A DNA stretch of 64,000 bases from Chitinophagaceae bacterium (GTDB lineage Bacteria; Bacteroidota; Bacteroidia; Chitinophagales; Chitinophagaceae), in the NCBI GenBank assembly GCA_017307755.1, contig JAFKGQ010000004.1, positions 558,001 through 622,000 of the forward strand. The letters are read 5' to 3'. Of the stretch, positions 1 to 9,173 are shown piece by piece. The position numbers and the translations under genes are program-made. The notes under the pieces are model-generated. The model worked only from the letters and a program-made list of their open reading frames with translations. It was not told where the DNA came from and did not search any database. Every line of letters starts with the position of its first letter. The stretch's first letter is position 1.

Positions 1-1189
1 ATCGCTGGCGCAGTACGTGGCTGCCAATTATCCTTTCGAAGGGATCATTTATAACGGATATATCATCAGCGGAACCAAGCCGGGCAATGCCAACCTCAAA
101 TGGGAGACGACCAAACAGGTGGACGTGGGGCTGGACGTCACGCTGTTCAAGTCCCGTCTGAATTTCACGATGGATTATTATCACAAGCACACCTACGATC
201 TTCTGCAATATAAGGCTGTAGCCATGAGTACGGGGATACAAACACAACCCATGAACGTCGGCGCGGTGGAGAACCATGGCATCGAACTGTCACTCTCAGG
301 TACCCCTATCCGTCGCGCTGACTTTTCCTGGGAAGTCTCGGCGAACTGGTCTGCAAACAGGAATAAGATCCTCCGCTTTGGGGAGAACGCCGATGCCCAG
401 GATGTATACGGGCCCTATCGGCTGGAAGGTCTGATACTGAAACAGGGCCATCCCATCGGGCAGCTATACGGCTACGAAGAGCAGGGATTTTGGAATAGCA
501 TCGATGAATATAAGAACAGCGATTATTACAAGACCATACAGCAGAATAATCCCTCCCAACTGCCTACCGATGCGGTGATCGCTCAAAATTACCTGGGAGA
601 GATCCGTTATAAGGACAGGAACCACGACGGTGTCCTCAACGAAAAAGACCGCACCATGATCGGGAATGTAAACCCATCTTTCATTTACGGGGTTACCAAC
701 AAATTCGATTATAAGAATTTCTCACTTGGCGTATTTTTCCAGGGGGTACAGGGGAATGACATCCTGAATGCCATGCTGCTGGATTATAATGGCACTTCTA
801 CCTGGGCCAACGGCCCGGCGGGCCTTATGGACAATGCCTGGACACCGGAGCGCAGCATCAAAAACCCGGGGATCATCAAATATCCCAAACTGGGGCAGAA
901 CCTTAGCCGTAATATCCGCTTCTCCCGCCGGTACGTGGAGGACGGCAGCTATCTGCGGCTGAAGAACATCAATCTTTCCTACCGGATCGATCGACTCTTC
1001 AATATCAAGGATGTCAAACGGATAACCCTGGCTTTCTCGGTCAATAATGTAATGACGGTAACAAAGTATTCCGGCTTCGATCCCGAGGTGAATTCGGCAG
1101 GGACGGGTAATGCGTCCTGGCGTGGCATTGACGTGGGCGCCTATCCCTATGCTAGAACCTTCATCTTCAGCCTGCAGGCACAGTTCTGA
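1..1189 (+). CDS. SusC/RagA-family TonB-linked outer-membrane protein, C-terminal part
   Basis: The reading frame is open from the first base of the window, so the gene starts upstream and only about the last 395 residues are present. These residues are the distal strands of a TonB-dependent beta-barrel: alternating aromatic/polar strands, the family-typical stretch NPSFIYGVTNKFDYKNF, a NNVMTVTKYSGFDPEVN segment near the end, and a terminal strand ending in aromatic-X-F (LQAQF). SusC proteins import oligosaccharides across the outer membrane with a SusD lid. The susD gene follows after 55 bp and three carbohydrate-active enzymes come next, so this is the receptor of a polysaccharide-utilisation locus. 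The plug and any STN domain lie outside the window, so how it is regulated cannot be read here. Confidence 0.93.
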   Translation, partial: SLAQYVAANYPFEGIIYNGYIISGTKPGNANLKWETTKQVDVGLDVTLFKSRLNFTMDYYHKHTYDLLQYKAVAMSTGIQTQPMNVGAVENHGIELSLSGTPIRRADFSWEVSANWSANRNKILRFGENADAQDVYGPYRLEGLILKQGHPIGQLYGYEEQGFWNSIDEYKNSDYYKTIQQNNPSQLPTDAVIAQNYLGEIRYKDRNHDGVLNEKDRTMIGNVNPSFIYGVTNKFDYKNFSLGVFFQGVQGNDILNAMLLDYNGTSTWANGPAGLMDNAWTPERSIKNPGIIKYPKLGQNLSRNIRFSRRYVEDGSYLRLKNINLSYRIDRLFNIKDVKRITLAFSVNNVMTVTKYSGFDPEVNSAGTGNASWRGIDVGAYPYARTFIFSLQAQF

Positions 1190-1244
1190 TACCTAAAATA
1201 ATGCTTTCAGGCACGTTTTGCCGCAATTCCAAAAAATGACGAAA

Positions 1245-2981
1245 ATGAAAAAGCAGATCGCAATAAAAATACTGACTGTCTTCACCCTGGTGACGGTAGC
1301 ACTGCCTTCCTGTAAAAAATATCTCGAGGAGAAACCCTACGATATCATCTCCCCGGAAAACCTGCAATCTTCCCCGGAAGGTGTAAAGCAAATGGTGACG
1401 GGCATGTATGGCGTATTTTTCAACGCCGCCATGTTCGCCAACGAATCCTGGATGTACCTTACTTTTTGTGACAATGAATGGACGGATGGGGTAGAATGGG
1501 TAATGGGCACTTACGGGGTAGGGAACTTTACGGGAGGATGGATGTACAACAACCCCGGCAACGATCCTTATTATGTATTCTACAGGCTGGTGCGGGCCGC
1601 CAACGGCGTACTGGACGTATTGCCCAAGGCAAAATTCTCTCAGGAAGAATCCTATCTGAAGACACAGTTCGAAGGGGAGGCCCTGACCCTGCGGTCGATG
1701 GCTTATTTCTTCCTGGTCCAGATGTACGGAGCCCTTCCCCTGCACCTGCATACGGATGACCCGGCGACCATGCCCAGATCACCCATCAAAGACGTATATG
1801 CGCAGATCCTAAAAGACCTGCACGAGGCGGAAGGGAAATTATACCTAAACTCCAAACGCCCTTCCTCCATACCGCGGGGGCATTTCACAAAAGGGGCCGC
1901 CCAGCTGCTGCTGGCTAAGGTATACAATACGATGGGCTCCGGCTCGCTGGCAGGAGGACAGGTCACCGTACCGATACGTATCACCCATATGCCTGATAGC
2001 AGCATCGTCCGGCAGGAGATCCATGTGGCAAAGAACAAAGTTGCCGGCTATGATTTTGATTCCAAGGCGGTGTATGATTCGGCCGGCGCAGTGGTCCGCC
2101 GCCTGATCGCTACCAGGGAATATGAAATGGAGAGCTATGCCAACACATGGAATCCTAAGAACTACGGGGGTAAGGACTTCATCTTTGCACTGGAAACGGA
2201 CTCCGCCTATACGCCTACCACGACCAAATTCAATATGTTCATAACACCCGTGGGGCTCAAAGGCTCGGGCTGGCTACACTATACCAAGGACCTGTATTAT
2301 TTGTACGAGCCTACGGACGAGCGGGCGTTATACGGCATCGCGCACGAGTACAAATCTTCCAACCTCCTGCCCAATGGGGTATGGATGCGCAATTTTTTTC
2401 CTGCGGAAGATAGCATGTACTATTGGCAGATGTATGGTAAGGGAAATGCTTTGCCGGATATCACCAGCAACTCCTGCTACCTGATGAAATGGTATTTGGG
2501 CAATGCGGAGTCCCCAACGGTGAATTTGAATGGAGACAATGCCGGCGCCGTAGTGACGACTCCGACGCAGAATTATCCCTTCCTACGCTATACGGAGGCC
2601 TTCTTTATCCTGGCCGAGGCTGAGAATGAAGCCCATGGTCCATCGGCGGAGATATTTGATGCCCTGGACCTGATCAAAAGCTATCGTTTTCAGCCGGGCT
2701 TTACGCGAGTGGACAGAACCATGAGCCAGGAGCAGCTGCGGTCCTATATCCTGGAAGAAAGGACCCGTGAATTCATCGGCGAGGATTACCGCAGGTTTGA
2801 CCTGATCCGTTGGGGCATCTATCTGGAAGTGATGAATGCAGTGGGCATCCGCAAACCCTATACGGATTCGGACATGCAAAGCATATCGAAAAAGCGTGAG
2901 CAGAAGCATTTGCTGTATCCTGTACCGACGACGGAGATAGATGGAAATACGGCGTTCGGGCCGAATAATCCCGGATGGTAA
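1245..2981 (+). CDS. SusD/RagB-family surface glycan-binding lipoprotein
   Basis: About 578 residues, the usual SusD length. I start at the third in-frame Met (ATG 1245) because it gives a clean lipoprotein signal: MKK, a hydrophobic stretch and the lipobox LPSC with Cys23, followed by KKYLEEKP, a common start of mature SusD proteins. The C-terminal region has the family signature FLRYTEAFFILAEAENEA and an RTREFIGEDYRRFDLIRWG block. SusD proteins sit on the cell surface as a lid on the SusC barrel and bind the glycan. It follows the SusC gene by 55 bp and precedes the enzymes, so all five are probably one operon. Upstream in-frame starts (TTG 1218, ATG 1236) are possible but add residues before the signal peptide. 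Confidence 0.95.
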   Translation: MKKQIAIKILTVFTLVTVALPSCKKYLEEKPYDIISPENLQSSPEGVKQMVTGMYGVFFNAAMFANESWMYLTFCDNEWTDGVEWVMGTYGVGNFTGGWMYNNPGNDPYYVFYRLVRAANGVLDVLPKAKFSQEESYLKTQFEGEALTLRSMAYFFLVQMYGALPLHLHTDDPATMPRSPIKDVYAQILKDLHEAEGKLYLNSKRPSSIPRGHFTKGAAQLLLAKVYNTMGSGSLAGGQVTVPIRITHMPDSSIVRQEIHVAKNKVAGYDFDSKAVYDSAGAVVRRLIATREYEMESYANTWNPKNYGGKDFIFALETDSAYTPTTTKFNMFITPVGLKGSGWLHYTKDLYYLYEPTDERALYGIAHEYKSSNLLPNGVWMRNFFPAEDSMYYWQMYGKGNALPDITSNSCYLMKWYLGNAESPTVNLNGDNAGAVVTTPTQNYPFLRYTEAFFILAEAENEAHGPSAEIFDALDLIKSYRFQPGFTRVDRTMSQEQLRSYILEERTREFIGEDYRRFDLIRWGIYLEVMNAVGIRKPYTDSDMQSISKKREQKHLLYPVPTTEIDGNTAFGPNNPGW

Positions 2982-3038
2982 GCCGGTCCGCGCATATCAT
3001 GGAGTAACTAACCAATTGAAATAAAACAGAGACCAATC

Positions 3039-3986
3039 ATGCAATGCAAGTTCGTATTTAAATTCGCCGTCGCCCTGATATTGTTTTTACAGGCGCTGCC
3101 TTATGATGGCAACTGCCAGCCAGCAAAGAAAAAGGACCTGATCACGACGGGAAAATTCGTAAAGATCTATGATCCCAGCGTCGGAGAGAAAGACTCATGG
3201 TATATCAACGATCATGCCTTTATGAAAGGACCGGACGGTAAATGGCATATGATCGGGATTACGGGCATGGATTCCGCCAAACCCTGGGACGAAAGCAATT
3301 TTGCGCATGCGGTAGCCGACAGCCTCACCGGCAAATGGACGAAGAAGCCCTTTGTCTTGAGCGTATCCAAAGAGGTGGATGAAACGGTGTTGTGGGCGCC
3401 TCACATTATCAAGCACGAAGACACTTATTACATGTATTATTGCGGAGGGCATCAGGATCACCGCCGATACCAGATCAACCTGGCTACCAGCAAAGACCTG
3501 GAAAAATGGTCGAGATATCCCGGTAACCCTTTGTTTGTTGACGGCTACGACGGCAGAGACCCTTTCGTATTTTATGACGAGTTCAATAAACGGTGGGTCA
3601 TATATTATACTGCCACCAGCAAGCCGGAAAGAGGGGCGCATATCGTAGCGGCCCGGATCAGCTATGACCTGGTGAACTGGTCGAAAGACAGATATGTCGT
3701 TTTCCGGGACACGACGGAAAAGGGGACCTGGGGTGGTAATACCGAGTCGCCACAGGTCATTCACCGGGGCGATTATTACTACCTGTTCATCGGTCCGGGT
3801 GCGAGCTATAAGACCACCAAGGTGTACAGGAGCCGGGATATGTTCAACTGGGACATGGACGACGAAGTAGCCACGCTGGATACCCATGCCGCAGAGATCA
3901 TACAGGACAAAGACAAATGGTACATCAGCTCCTGCGGATTGCTCAAGGGAGGACTATACCTGGCGCCTCTCTATTGGAACGATTAA
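3039..3986 (+). CDS. Secreted five-bladed beta-propeller glycosidase, GH32/GH43-like
   Basis: 315 residues with a signal peptide (hydrophobic 8-20). The fold is recognisable as the five-bladed propeller of GH clans F/J: repeated W-Y/H-M blade motifs (GKWHM, DTYYMYY, KRWVIYY, DYYYLF, DKWYIS). Three acidic positions match the catalytic set: Asp58 in INDHAF, Asp174 in GRDPF (the RDP motif), and Glu236 in NTESPQVI. The RDP and E-S-P elements recall GH32/GH68-like enzymes as much as GH43, so a furanosidase acting on a fructo- or arabinofuranoside is the best guess. The neighbouring GH172 gene points the same way. Family assignment within these clans is not certain. It lies 57 bp after susD and 25 bp before the GH172 gene. 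Confidence 0.82.
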   Translation: MQCKFVFKFAVALILFLQALPYDGNCQPAKKKDLITTGKFVKIYDPSVGEKDSWYINDHAFMKGPDGKWHMIGITGMDSAKPWDESNFAHAVADSLTGKWTKKPFVLSVSKEVDETVLWAPHIIKHEDTYYMYYCGGHQDHRRYQINLATSKDLEKWSRYPGNPLFVDGYDGRDPFVFYDEFNKRWVIYYTATSKPERGAHIVAARISYDLVNWSKDRYVVFRDTTEKGTWGGNTESPQVIHRGDYYYLFIGPGASYKTTKVYRSRDMFNWDMDDEVATLDTHAAEIIQDKDKWYISSCGLLKGGLYLAPLYWND

Positions 3987-4011
3987 ATTATTTTCACATC
4001 AACTATCTGTT

Positions 4012-5190
4012 ATGAAAAAGATGTTTTTTTACAGTATTGCCTTCTATCTTTGGGCGGTGTCGGTGCATGCACAAACCACCGACCTGGCGGGTCTTGCCAA
4101 GATCCGTTCGGGCGTACGGTCCAAAAGAGTGAGCAGCTACGACCGGTCCGGAGGCAATGGAGACAACGTTTACATGATCAAGCCGGGCGAAAGCCGGACC
4201 ATCCTCGACATCAAGGGCGCGGGTATTATTACGCACATATGGTTTACGCTGGCCCCGGTGCCCTCCACGCTGAATCGCACAGACGTTATTCTAAAGATGT
4301 ATTGGGACGGAAAAGAGCAGCCTTCCGTGCATTCGCCGATAGGCCCTTTTTTCGGCCAGGGCTGGAACGAGAGCTATGACTACTCGGCCTTGCCGCTGAC
4401 GGCTACCCCTGCGGGCGGGACAGGGCTTGTATCGTATTTCCAGATGCCCTTTGAAAAGGGAGCTAAGATCGTCATCGAGAACCAGGCGGATATTGCCATC
4501 GAGGCCCTGTATTTTTACATCGACTATGAAGAGATGGACAAGCTGCCCCAGGATATGGGACGCTTCCATGCCTGGTTCAACCGTCAGGTGACCGAAGCGC
4601 CGGAAGAAGGAGAGAACGAATGGGAATCCATCCGGAAATTCGACAAGAACCCGGACGGTCTAAAAAACTATGTTTTCGCGGATATCAAGGGCGACGGCCA
4701 GTTTGTCGGTGTGAACTACTATGTACAGAACCCTTCGATCATGTGGTACGGCGAAGGCGACGATATGTTCTTCATCGATGGGGAGAAAACCCCCTCGCTC
4801 CATGGCACCGGAACAGAAGATTATTTCAACACGTCCTGGTGCCCGAAAACGCCCTATTCGCACCCTTATTTCGGGTATCCCCGGGTGGCCAGCTACGAAA
4901 CGGGCTGGCTCTACCGGACGCACTGCTACCGATTTCACATCGCAGACCCGATCCATTTCAGCAAATCGCTGAAGGCGACGATCGAGCATGGGCACGCTAA
5001 TGGATTGACGCTCGACCTGGCCAGCGTTGCCTATTGGTATACGCGGGAAGCGACGGACGTGGGACCAATCCCGGATAAGGAACACCGGAAATTTATGCCG
5101 GGCATTAACGCCAACGATATGCTGCGCTGGCGGCACGAATGGAGAAAAGCTCATGGAAATAAACCGACTTTATGGGGCAACGAAAAATAA
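4012..5190 (+). CDS. GH172 (DUF2961) family protein
   Basis: 392 residues from ATG 4012, chosen because it opens a signal peptide ending in VHAQ; a longer in-frame extension overlaps the preceding gene and has no such signal. The DUF2961 fold is marked by the early block GITHIW-type sequence (GIITHIWFT), the PIGPFFGQGWN-type loop (VHSPIGPFFGQGW) and the hallmark LHGTGTEDYF around residues 263-272. Known GH172 enzymes are exo-acting on alpha-D-fructofuranosides/difructose anhydride and on D-arabinofuranosides, with catalytic glutamates; the Glu in GTGTEDYF lies in the conserved core. Secretion, and the SusC/D pair upstream, imply it trims a furanoside-containing glycan in the periplasm or at the surface. 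The substrate is not decided by sequence alone. Its last 19 bp overlap the next gene. Confidence 0.88.
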   Translation: MKKMFFYSIAFYLWAVSVHAQTTDLAGLAKIRSGVRSKRVSSYDRSGGNGDNVYMIKPGESRTILDIKGAGIITHIWFTLAPVPSTLNRTDVILKMYWDGKEQPSVHSPIGPFFGQGWNESYDYSALPLTATPAGGTGLVSYFQMPFEKGAKIVIENQADIAIEALYFYIDYEEMDKLPQDMGRFHAWFNRQVTEAPEEGENEWESIRKFDKNPDGLKNYVFADIKGDGQFVGVNYYVQNPSIMWYGEGDDMFFIDGEKTPSLHGTGTEDYFNTSWCPKTPYSHPYFGYPRVASYETGWLYRTHCYRFHIADPIHFSKSLKATIEHGHANGLTLDLASVAYWYTREATDVGPIPDKEHRKFMPGINANDMLRWRHEWRKAHGNKPTLWGNEK

Positions 5191-7349
5191 AAAGCATATT
5201 CCTGGGACTGTTCTGTCTGTGGAGCACTGCCGCCCTGGCCCAGGAGCCAAAATGGCAAGGGAACTGGAATGAATTGCTGGCCGGAGTATCAGATACAGTT
5301 GGTGCGAAGGGCCGGGATACCTGGCTGCAATCCATGCGGGCATGGAGAACGGCCGAGCGGAAAAGACTGCAATATTCAGACAGCAACTACCTGCGCAAAG
5401 AACTTCGATGGACGCGAAAAGTCTTCGTATATGCACAGATGATGGCATATGACCGCTATTTCTATGACCCCGTGGCGGGCAGATATACCGTAGACAAATT
5501 CCTCAATGATCTGCAGCGCAGGTACGGAGGGGTAGACGCGGTGCTGATATGGGGTACTTATCCCAATATCGGCATCGACAACCGCAACCAGTTCGACCTG
5601 ATGGCCGCCATGCCGGGCGGCATAGCAGGATTAAAGAAGATGGTGGCCGATTTCAGAAGGCGAGGGGTGCGGGTGTTCTTTCCGATCATGATCTGGGATC
5701 ATGGAACGCGGAGGATCTCCCTCTCGATGCCGGAAGCGCTGGTAAAGGAAATGAAGGACATCGGTGCGGATGGTATGTTTGGTGATACCATGTCGGGTGT
5801 GGACGAGGAATTCAAGCTGGCTTATGAAAGTCAGCATTATCCGCTGGCGCTGCAGCCGGAGCTGACCATCGGGGACCTGAAAATGCTGGAATGGAATCCC
5901 ACGAGCTGGGGCTACTATTGGCAATATGCGCGCGTCCCGGGCGTGAGCACCTACAAATGGATGGAACCGAAACACCAGGTTTGCCTGACCAATCGCTGGG
6001 CGGTGGACAAGACCGACGATCTCCAATACGCCTTCTTCAATGGGATAGCCTATAATGCCTGGGAAAATATCTGGGGTATCTGGAACCAGGTGCCGGAGCG
6101 TTATGCCCTTGCGCTGCGAAGGATATCCGCTATCTACCGGCGGTTCCCCGATGTGTGGAGCGCGGAAGACTGGGAACCGCATATCTCTACCGTGCAAGCC
6201 GGAATATTCGCCTCCCGATTTTCAGACGGCGATCATACCGTATATACGCTGGTAAACAGGGATAGCGTAGATCGGGAAGGAAGACAACTGCGGCTGCCGT
6301 ACAAGCCGGGAGTTGAATATTATGATCTGTGGAATGGAACAAAGCTGGAGCCGGAAAAGGACTCCACCGCATCGATCTATCTTCGGCTCTCCATAGAAAA
6401 ACGGGGCTTTGGCGCCATCGCGGCGGTCAGGTCCGGGCAGACTGCAAAAGACATGTCCAGACCTCTGGAACCATTCCTGGCTGCCATGCGGAAAATGGCG
6501 GTCAAACGGCTGCAGGAAGTGAGCGATGAATGGAAGCCATTGCCTCAGCGGATCGTGGACATCCCTTTGATAAAGGCTGCTAAACAGGGAGAGGTCCCCT
6601 CAGGGATGGTGCGTATCCCTGCCGCCAGAGGGTATGTATTTGAATCCAAGGGCGTCATGATCGAAGGCAACGAGCTGCCCGATGGACTAGGCGTGCAGCA
6701 TCCCTGGGAAACCCATCCGGCCAGATCGCAGCAGCATACCATGGATATTTCCGCCTTCTATATGGACAAATATCCTGTGACCAATCAGCAGTTCAAGACA
6801 TTTATGGATGCGACACATTACCGGCCCCGGGACGGGCACAACTTCCTTAAAGACTGGCATAACGGCGTCTATCCCGCAGGGTGGGACAAGAAGCCTGTGA
6901 CCTGGGTGTCATTAGAAGATGCACGTGTCTATGCCCGATGGGCAGGCAAACGTCTTCCACACGAGTGGGAATGGCAATATGCCGCACAAGGCATGGATCG
7001 TCGTCTGTATCCCTGGGGGAATGCCAAAGACAGTTCCAGGATGCAGGCGCCCGATACCGCCCGCGCTATGCGGGCTCCCGGCTACGTGGACGAGTTCCCG
7101 GCGGGAGCCAGCCCCTTTGGGATCATAGACATGGTGGGGAATGTCTGGCAATGGACGGATGAATACGTGGACGAGCATACCCGTGCCGCCATCCTGAAAG
7201 GTGGCAGCTATTTCCGGGCGCAATCTTCCTTTTGGTATTTTCCTCAAGCCTATGAGGTAAATGCTTATGGAAAATATTTACTGCTGTCGCCGGGAATGGA
7301 TAGAGCGGGGTCGGTGGGGTTCAGGTGTGTGAAGGATGAAGAATTCTAG
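5172..7349 (+). CDS. Fusion protein: glycosidase-like TIM barrel plus SUMF1/FGE-like domain
   Basis: 725 residues with a signal peptide (about 1-23, ALAQ). Residues about 30-430 look like a (beta/alpha)8 glycosidase: VDAVLIWGTYPNIGIDNRNQ, VRVFFPIMIWDHG, then GADGMFGDTMSGV as a strand-end acidic motif, closed by a small beta domain. I cannot assign a GH family. Residues about 479-722 are a formylglycine-generating-enzyme sulfatase (SUMF1) domain: MVRIPA, FYMDKYPVTNQQFKTFM, PVTWVSLEDARVYARWAGKR, LPHEWEWQYAAQG, MVGNVWQWTDE, LKGGSYF and the terminal VGFRC. True FGEs have two active-site Cys after the GGS motif (GGSYMCHRSYC); here that stretch is GGSYFRAQSSFW with no Cys, so sulfatase activation is unlikely. 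The SUMF1 module may instead bind sugar or protein. Start overlaps the GH172 gene, suggesting translational coupling. Confidence 0.85.
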   Translation: MGQRKIKSIFLGLFCLWSTAALAQEPKWQGNWNELLAGVSDTVGAKGRDTWLQSMRAWRTAERKRLQYSDSNYLRKELRWTRKVFVYAQMMAYDRYFYDPVAGRYTVDKFLNDLQRRYGGVDAVLIWGTYPNIGIDNRNQFDLMAAMPGGIAGLKKMVADFRRRGVRVFFPIMIWDHGTRRISLSMPEALVKEMKDIGADGMFGDTMSGVDEEFKLAYESQHYPLALQPELTIGDLKMLEWNPTSWGYYWQYARVPGVSTYKWMEPKHQVCLTNRWAVDKTDDLQYAFFNGIAYNAWENIWGIWNQVPERYALALRRISAIYRRFPDVWSAEDWEPHISTVQAGIFASRFSDGDHTVYTLVNRDSVDREGRQLRLPYKPGVEYYDLWNGTKLEPEKDSTASIYLRLSIEKRGFGAIAAVRSGQTAKDMSRPLEPFLAAMRKMAVKRLQEVSDEWKPLPQRIVDIPLIKAAKQGEVPSGMVRIPAARGYVFESKGVMIEGNELPDGLGVQHPWETHPARSQQHTMDISAFYMDKYPVTNQQFKTFMDATHYRPRDGHNFLKDWHNGVYPAGWDKKPVTWVSLEDARVYARWAGKRLPHEWEWQYAAQGMDRRLYPWGNAKDSSRMQAPDTARAMRAPGYVDEFPAGASPFGIIDMVGNVWQWTDEYVDEHTRAAILKGGSYFRAQSSFWYFPQAYEVNAYGKYLLLSPGMDRAGSVGFRCVKDEEF

Positions 7350-8410
7350 TTGCCCAGTATCGATACGATATCTTTTTCTGTAATCCACGACTCTTGTCCA
7401 TTATTTACCAAAACGATATTTTTATTCTCATCCAATAAGAACCGGAAAGGAATGAAAGGAATATAATAATCCTGTATGAGGGAAGCTTTAAACCCGTTGG
7501 GGTCACATACATTGATCCAGCTGTCTATGCCATCATCGTGGACGGCTTTTAACCAGTTAGCTTTGTCGTCATCGATAGAGATACTTATAATTTCCAATCC
7601 TTTTGCGGCATATTTCGCATACCATTCTTTTAGCCTGGGATGAGCTGCCCGGCAGGGGCCGCAATTGCTAGCCCAGAAGTCGATCAAAATAACTTTTTTT
7701 CCTGACAAGGCGGAAAGTGAGAAATCACTATCGCCAAGATCTTTAAGGGTGAAATTTTCAAATACTTTTTCTTTTTTTATTTTTTCTTTTCTTTTAAAGT
7801 TCTGCTCGAGTATTGCAATTTCTCCATTATCTCTTAACCCGGGAGCCAATTTTTGAATGAGCATTTTTGTTGCTTCATCTCCGATGAAAGGCTGTACAGA
7901 ACGGATCATATTGGGTAAGACCGGCGAACTGTTGTTGACTTTCAAAACACTATCCATGTATTTGATCGCTCGCTCTTTTATCCGGGCCCCGGTGCTTGTT
8001 GGGTCCTTTTCTTTTTGACCCGCTGTTCCGTACCCACTGTATTGTAGTTCATTAAAGTTATTAAAGAGTTCGGCATTTGCCGGGCCATGCAAGAACGGGG
8101 TTCTGAATAACACTCCTTTATAATCCGGCAGTGTGATCTCTTTGCAATTTATGGTGTACTCGCCCGGCGCCAGCCAGATGGCAGATGCGGCTGAGCTGTC
8201 CGTCAGGATCAGGGCGATATTCGGCTCATTTCTTTCACCTGTGATCTCAAAGGTGCCGTCAGATTTTATCGGTACAGGGTCATAGCCTGAGAGCCGGACG
8301 TTCTTGCTTTTTGTAAGCAGGTCGATCTTGCCATGGATCACAAACTTTTTTTGTGCAAAAGACGCCAAAGCAATAACTGATAACAGGGTGGTTAAAGTTA
8401 ACTTTATCAT
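7346..8410 (-). CDS. TlpA-like thioredoxin-fold thiol-disulfide reductase
   Basis: 354 residues from the ATG at 8410, which begins a signal peptide (MIKLTLTTLLSVIALASFAQ); a longer in-frame extension runs into the regulator gene and has no export signal. Residues about 24-115 resemble the N-terminal DUF4369-type domain common to secreted Bacteroidota thioredoxins (FVIHGKI ... GEYTINCKE). The C-terminal domain is an AhpC/TSA-Redoxin fold with the active site WASNCGPC (Cys250 and Cys253) and the downstream cis-Pro region YIPFIPFRFLLDENKNIV. It probably reduces or isomerises periplasmic disulfides. It is the last gene of a kinase-regulator-thioredoxin run and ends tail to tail with the glycosidase-SUMF1 gene, the two stops sharing the palindrome CTAG. 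Confidence 0.9.
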   Translation of the reverse strand: MIKLTLTTLLSVIALASFAQKKFVIHGKIDLLTKSKNVRLSGYDPVPIKSDGTFEITGERNEPNIALILTDSSAASAIWLAPGEYTINCKEITLPDYKGVLFRTPFLHGPANAELFNNFNELQYSGYGTAGQKEKDPTSTGARIKERAIKYMDSVLKVNNSSPVLPNMIRSVQPFIGDEATKMLIQKLAPGLRDNGEIAILEQNFKRKEKIKKEKVFENFTLKDLGDSDFSLSALSGKKVILIDFWASNCGPCRAAHPRLKEWYAKYAAKGLEIISISIDDDKANWLKAVHDDGIDSWINVCDPNGFKASLIQDYYIPFIPFRFLLDENKNIVLVNNGQESWITEKDIVSILGN

Positions 8411-8414
8411 ACGG

Positions 8415-9173
8415 CTATTTTTTGGGGGATATGAGTTTTTCAAGAATGATGCTTTTTTTACTTCTTGATACAGGAATGGTCGAGCCATCTTCTAAGAGAA
8501 GGTAACCTCCGTCCTCTTTTCGCCAGCTCGTAATGTGGTTTTTATTAACGAGGTGCGATTGATGGCATCGGATGAAGCCGTAATCTGTCAACAATTCCTC
8601 GTATTCATAAATCGGCCGGGAAACAGTTATTTTTTTCTGATCATCGAAGAAAAATACCGTATAAGCATTAGAAGATTCGCATCTCACTATTTTATCGGGA
8701 CTTACGAACAGCGTTTCCCTGCTGGTTGCCAGAGCAAGCTTATGGTTATTTTTATCCTCTTTGTCTTTCAGGTATTCAAGCAAGTTCACCAGCAACAGGT
8801 TGTCTTTTTTCTGATCGACCTTTTTCTGAACTTTTTCGACTGCGGATCTTAATTCTTCTGTCTGCACAGGTTTTAACAGATAATCGATGGCGGAAAACTT
8901 TATGGCCTGTATTCCATACTGATCATAAGCAGTAACGAATATGATCTCGAAATCACAACGGTTGAATTGTCTCAACAGATCAAATCCTGACTGTCCGGGC
9001 ATTTGTATATCAAGAAATATCAGGTCCGGTGTTAGATTCCTGATAAGAGTCAGAGCCTCAATGGCATTTAAGGCTGATGCAACAACCTCGACGTTCTTGC
9101 AATTAGTCTTTAGTAAATGCTCCAGCGTTTCAATATTGCCCGGCTCGTCATCAATAATTAAAGTTCGCATCAT
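8415..9173 (-). CDS. LytTR-family response regulator
   Basis: 252 residues. A receiver domain occupies about 1-120: acidic pocket DDE at 8-10, phospho-acceptor Asp55 in LDIQMPG, and Lys101 in YLLKPVQ. A LytTR DNA-binding domain follows at about 145-250 (VSPDKIVRCESSNAYTVFF, GFIRCHQSHLVNKNHI, LLEDGSTIPVSRSKK). It is predicted to be phosphorylated by the kinase encoded just upstream, whose stop codon overlaps this start (ATGATG/TGA, 4 bp), a sign of translational coupling. LytTR proteins bind pairs of direct repeats near target promoters; which genes it controls is not evident. The divergent 11287 operon and the thioredoxin gene are the nearest candidates. Confidence 0.95.
   Translation of the reverse strand: MMRTLIIDDEPGNIETLEHLLKTNCKNVEVVASALNAIEALTLIRNLTPDLIFLDIQMPGQSGFDLLRQFNRCDFEIIFVTAYDQYGIQAIKFSAIDYLLKPVQTEELRSAVEKVQKKVDQKKDNLLLVNLLEYLKDKEDKNNHKLALATSRETLFVSPDKIVRCESSNAYTVFFFDDQKKITVSRPIYEYEELLTDYGFIRCHQSHLVNKNHITSWRKEDGGYLLLEDGSTIPVSRSKKSIILEKLISPKK

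Noticed and set aside
3886..4011. Upstream extension of the GH172 gene by 42 codons
   Set aside because: It overlaps the end of the preceding enzyme gene and would bury the signal peptide that starts at ATG 4012.
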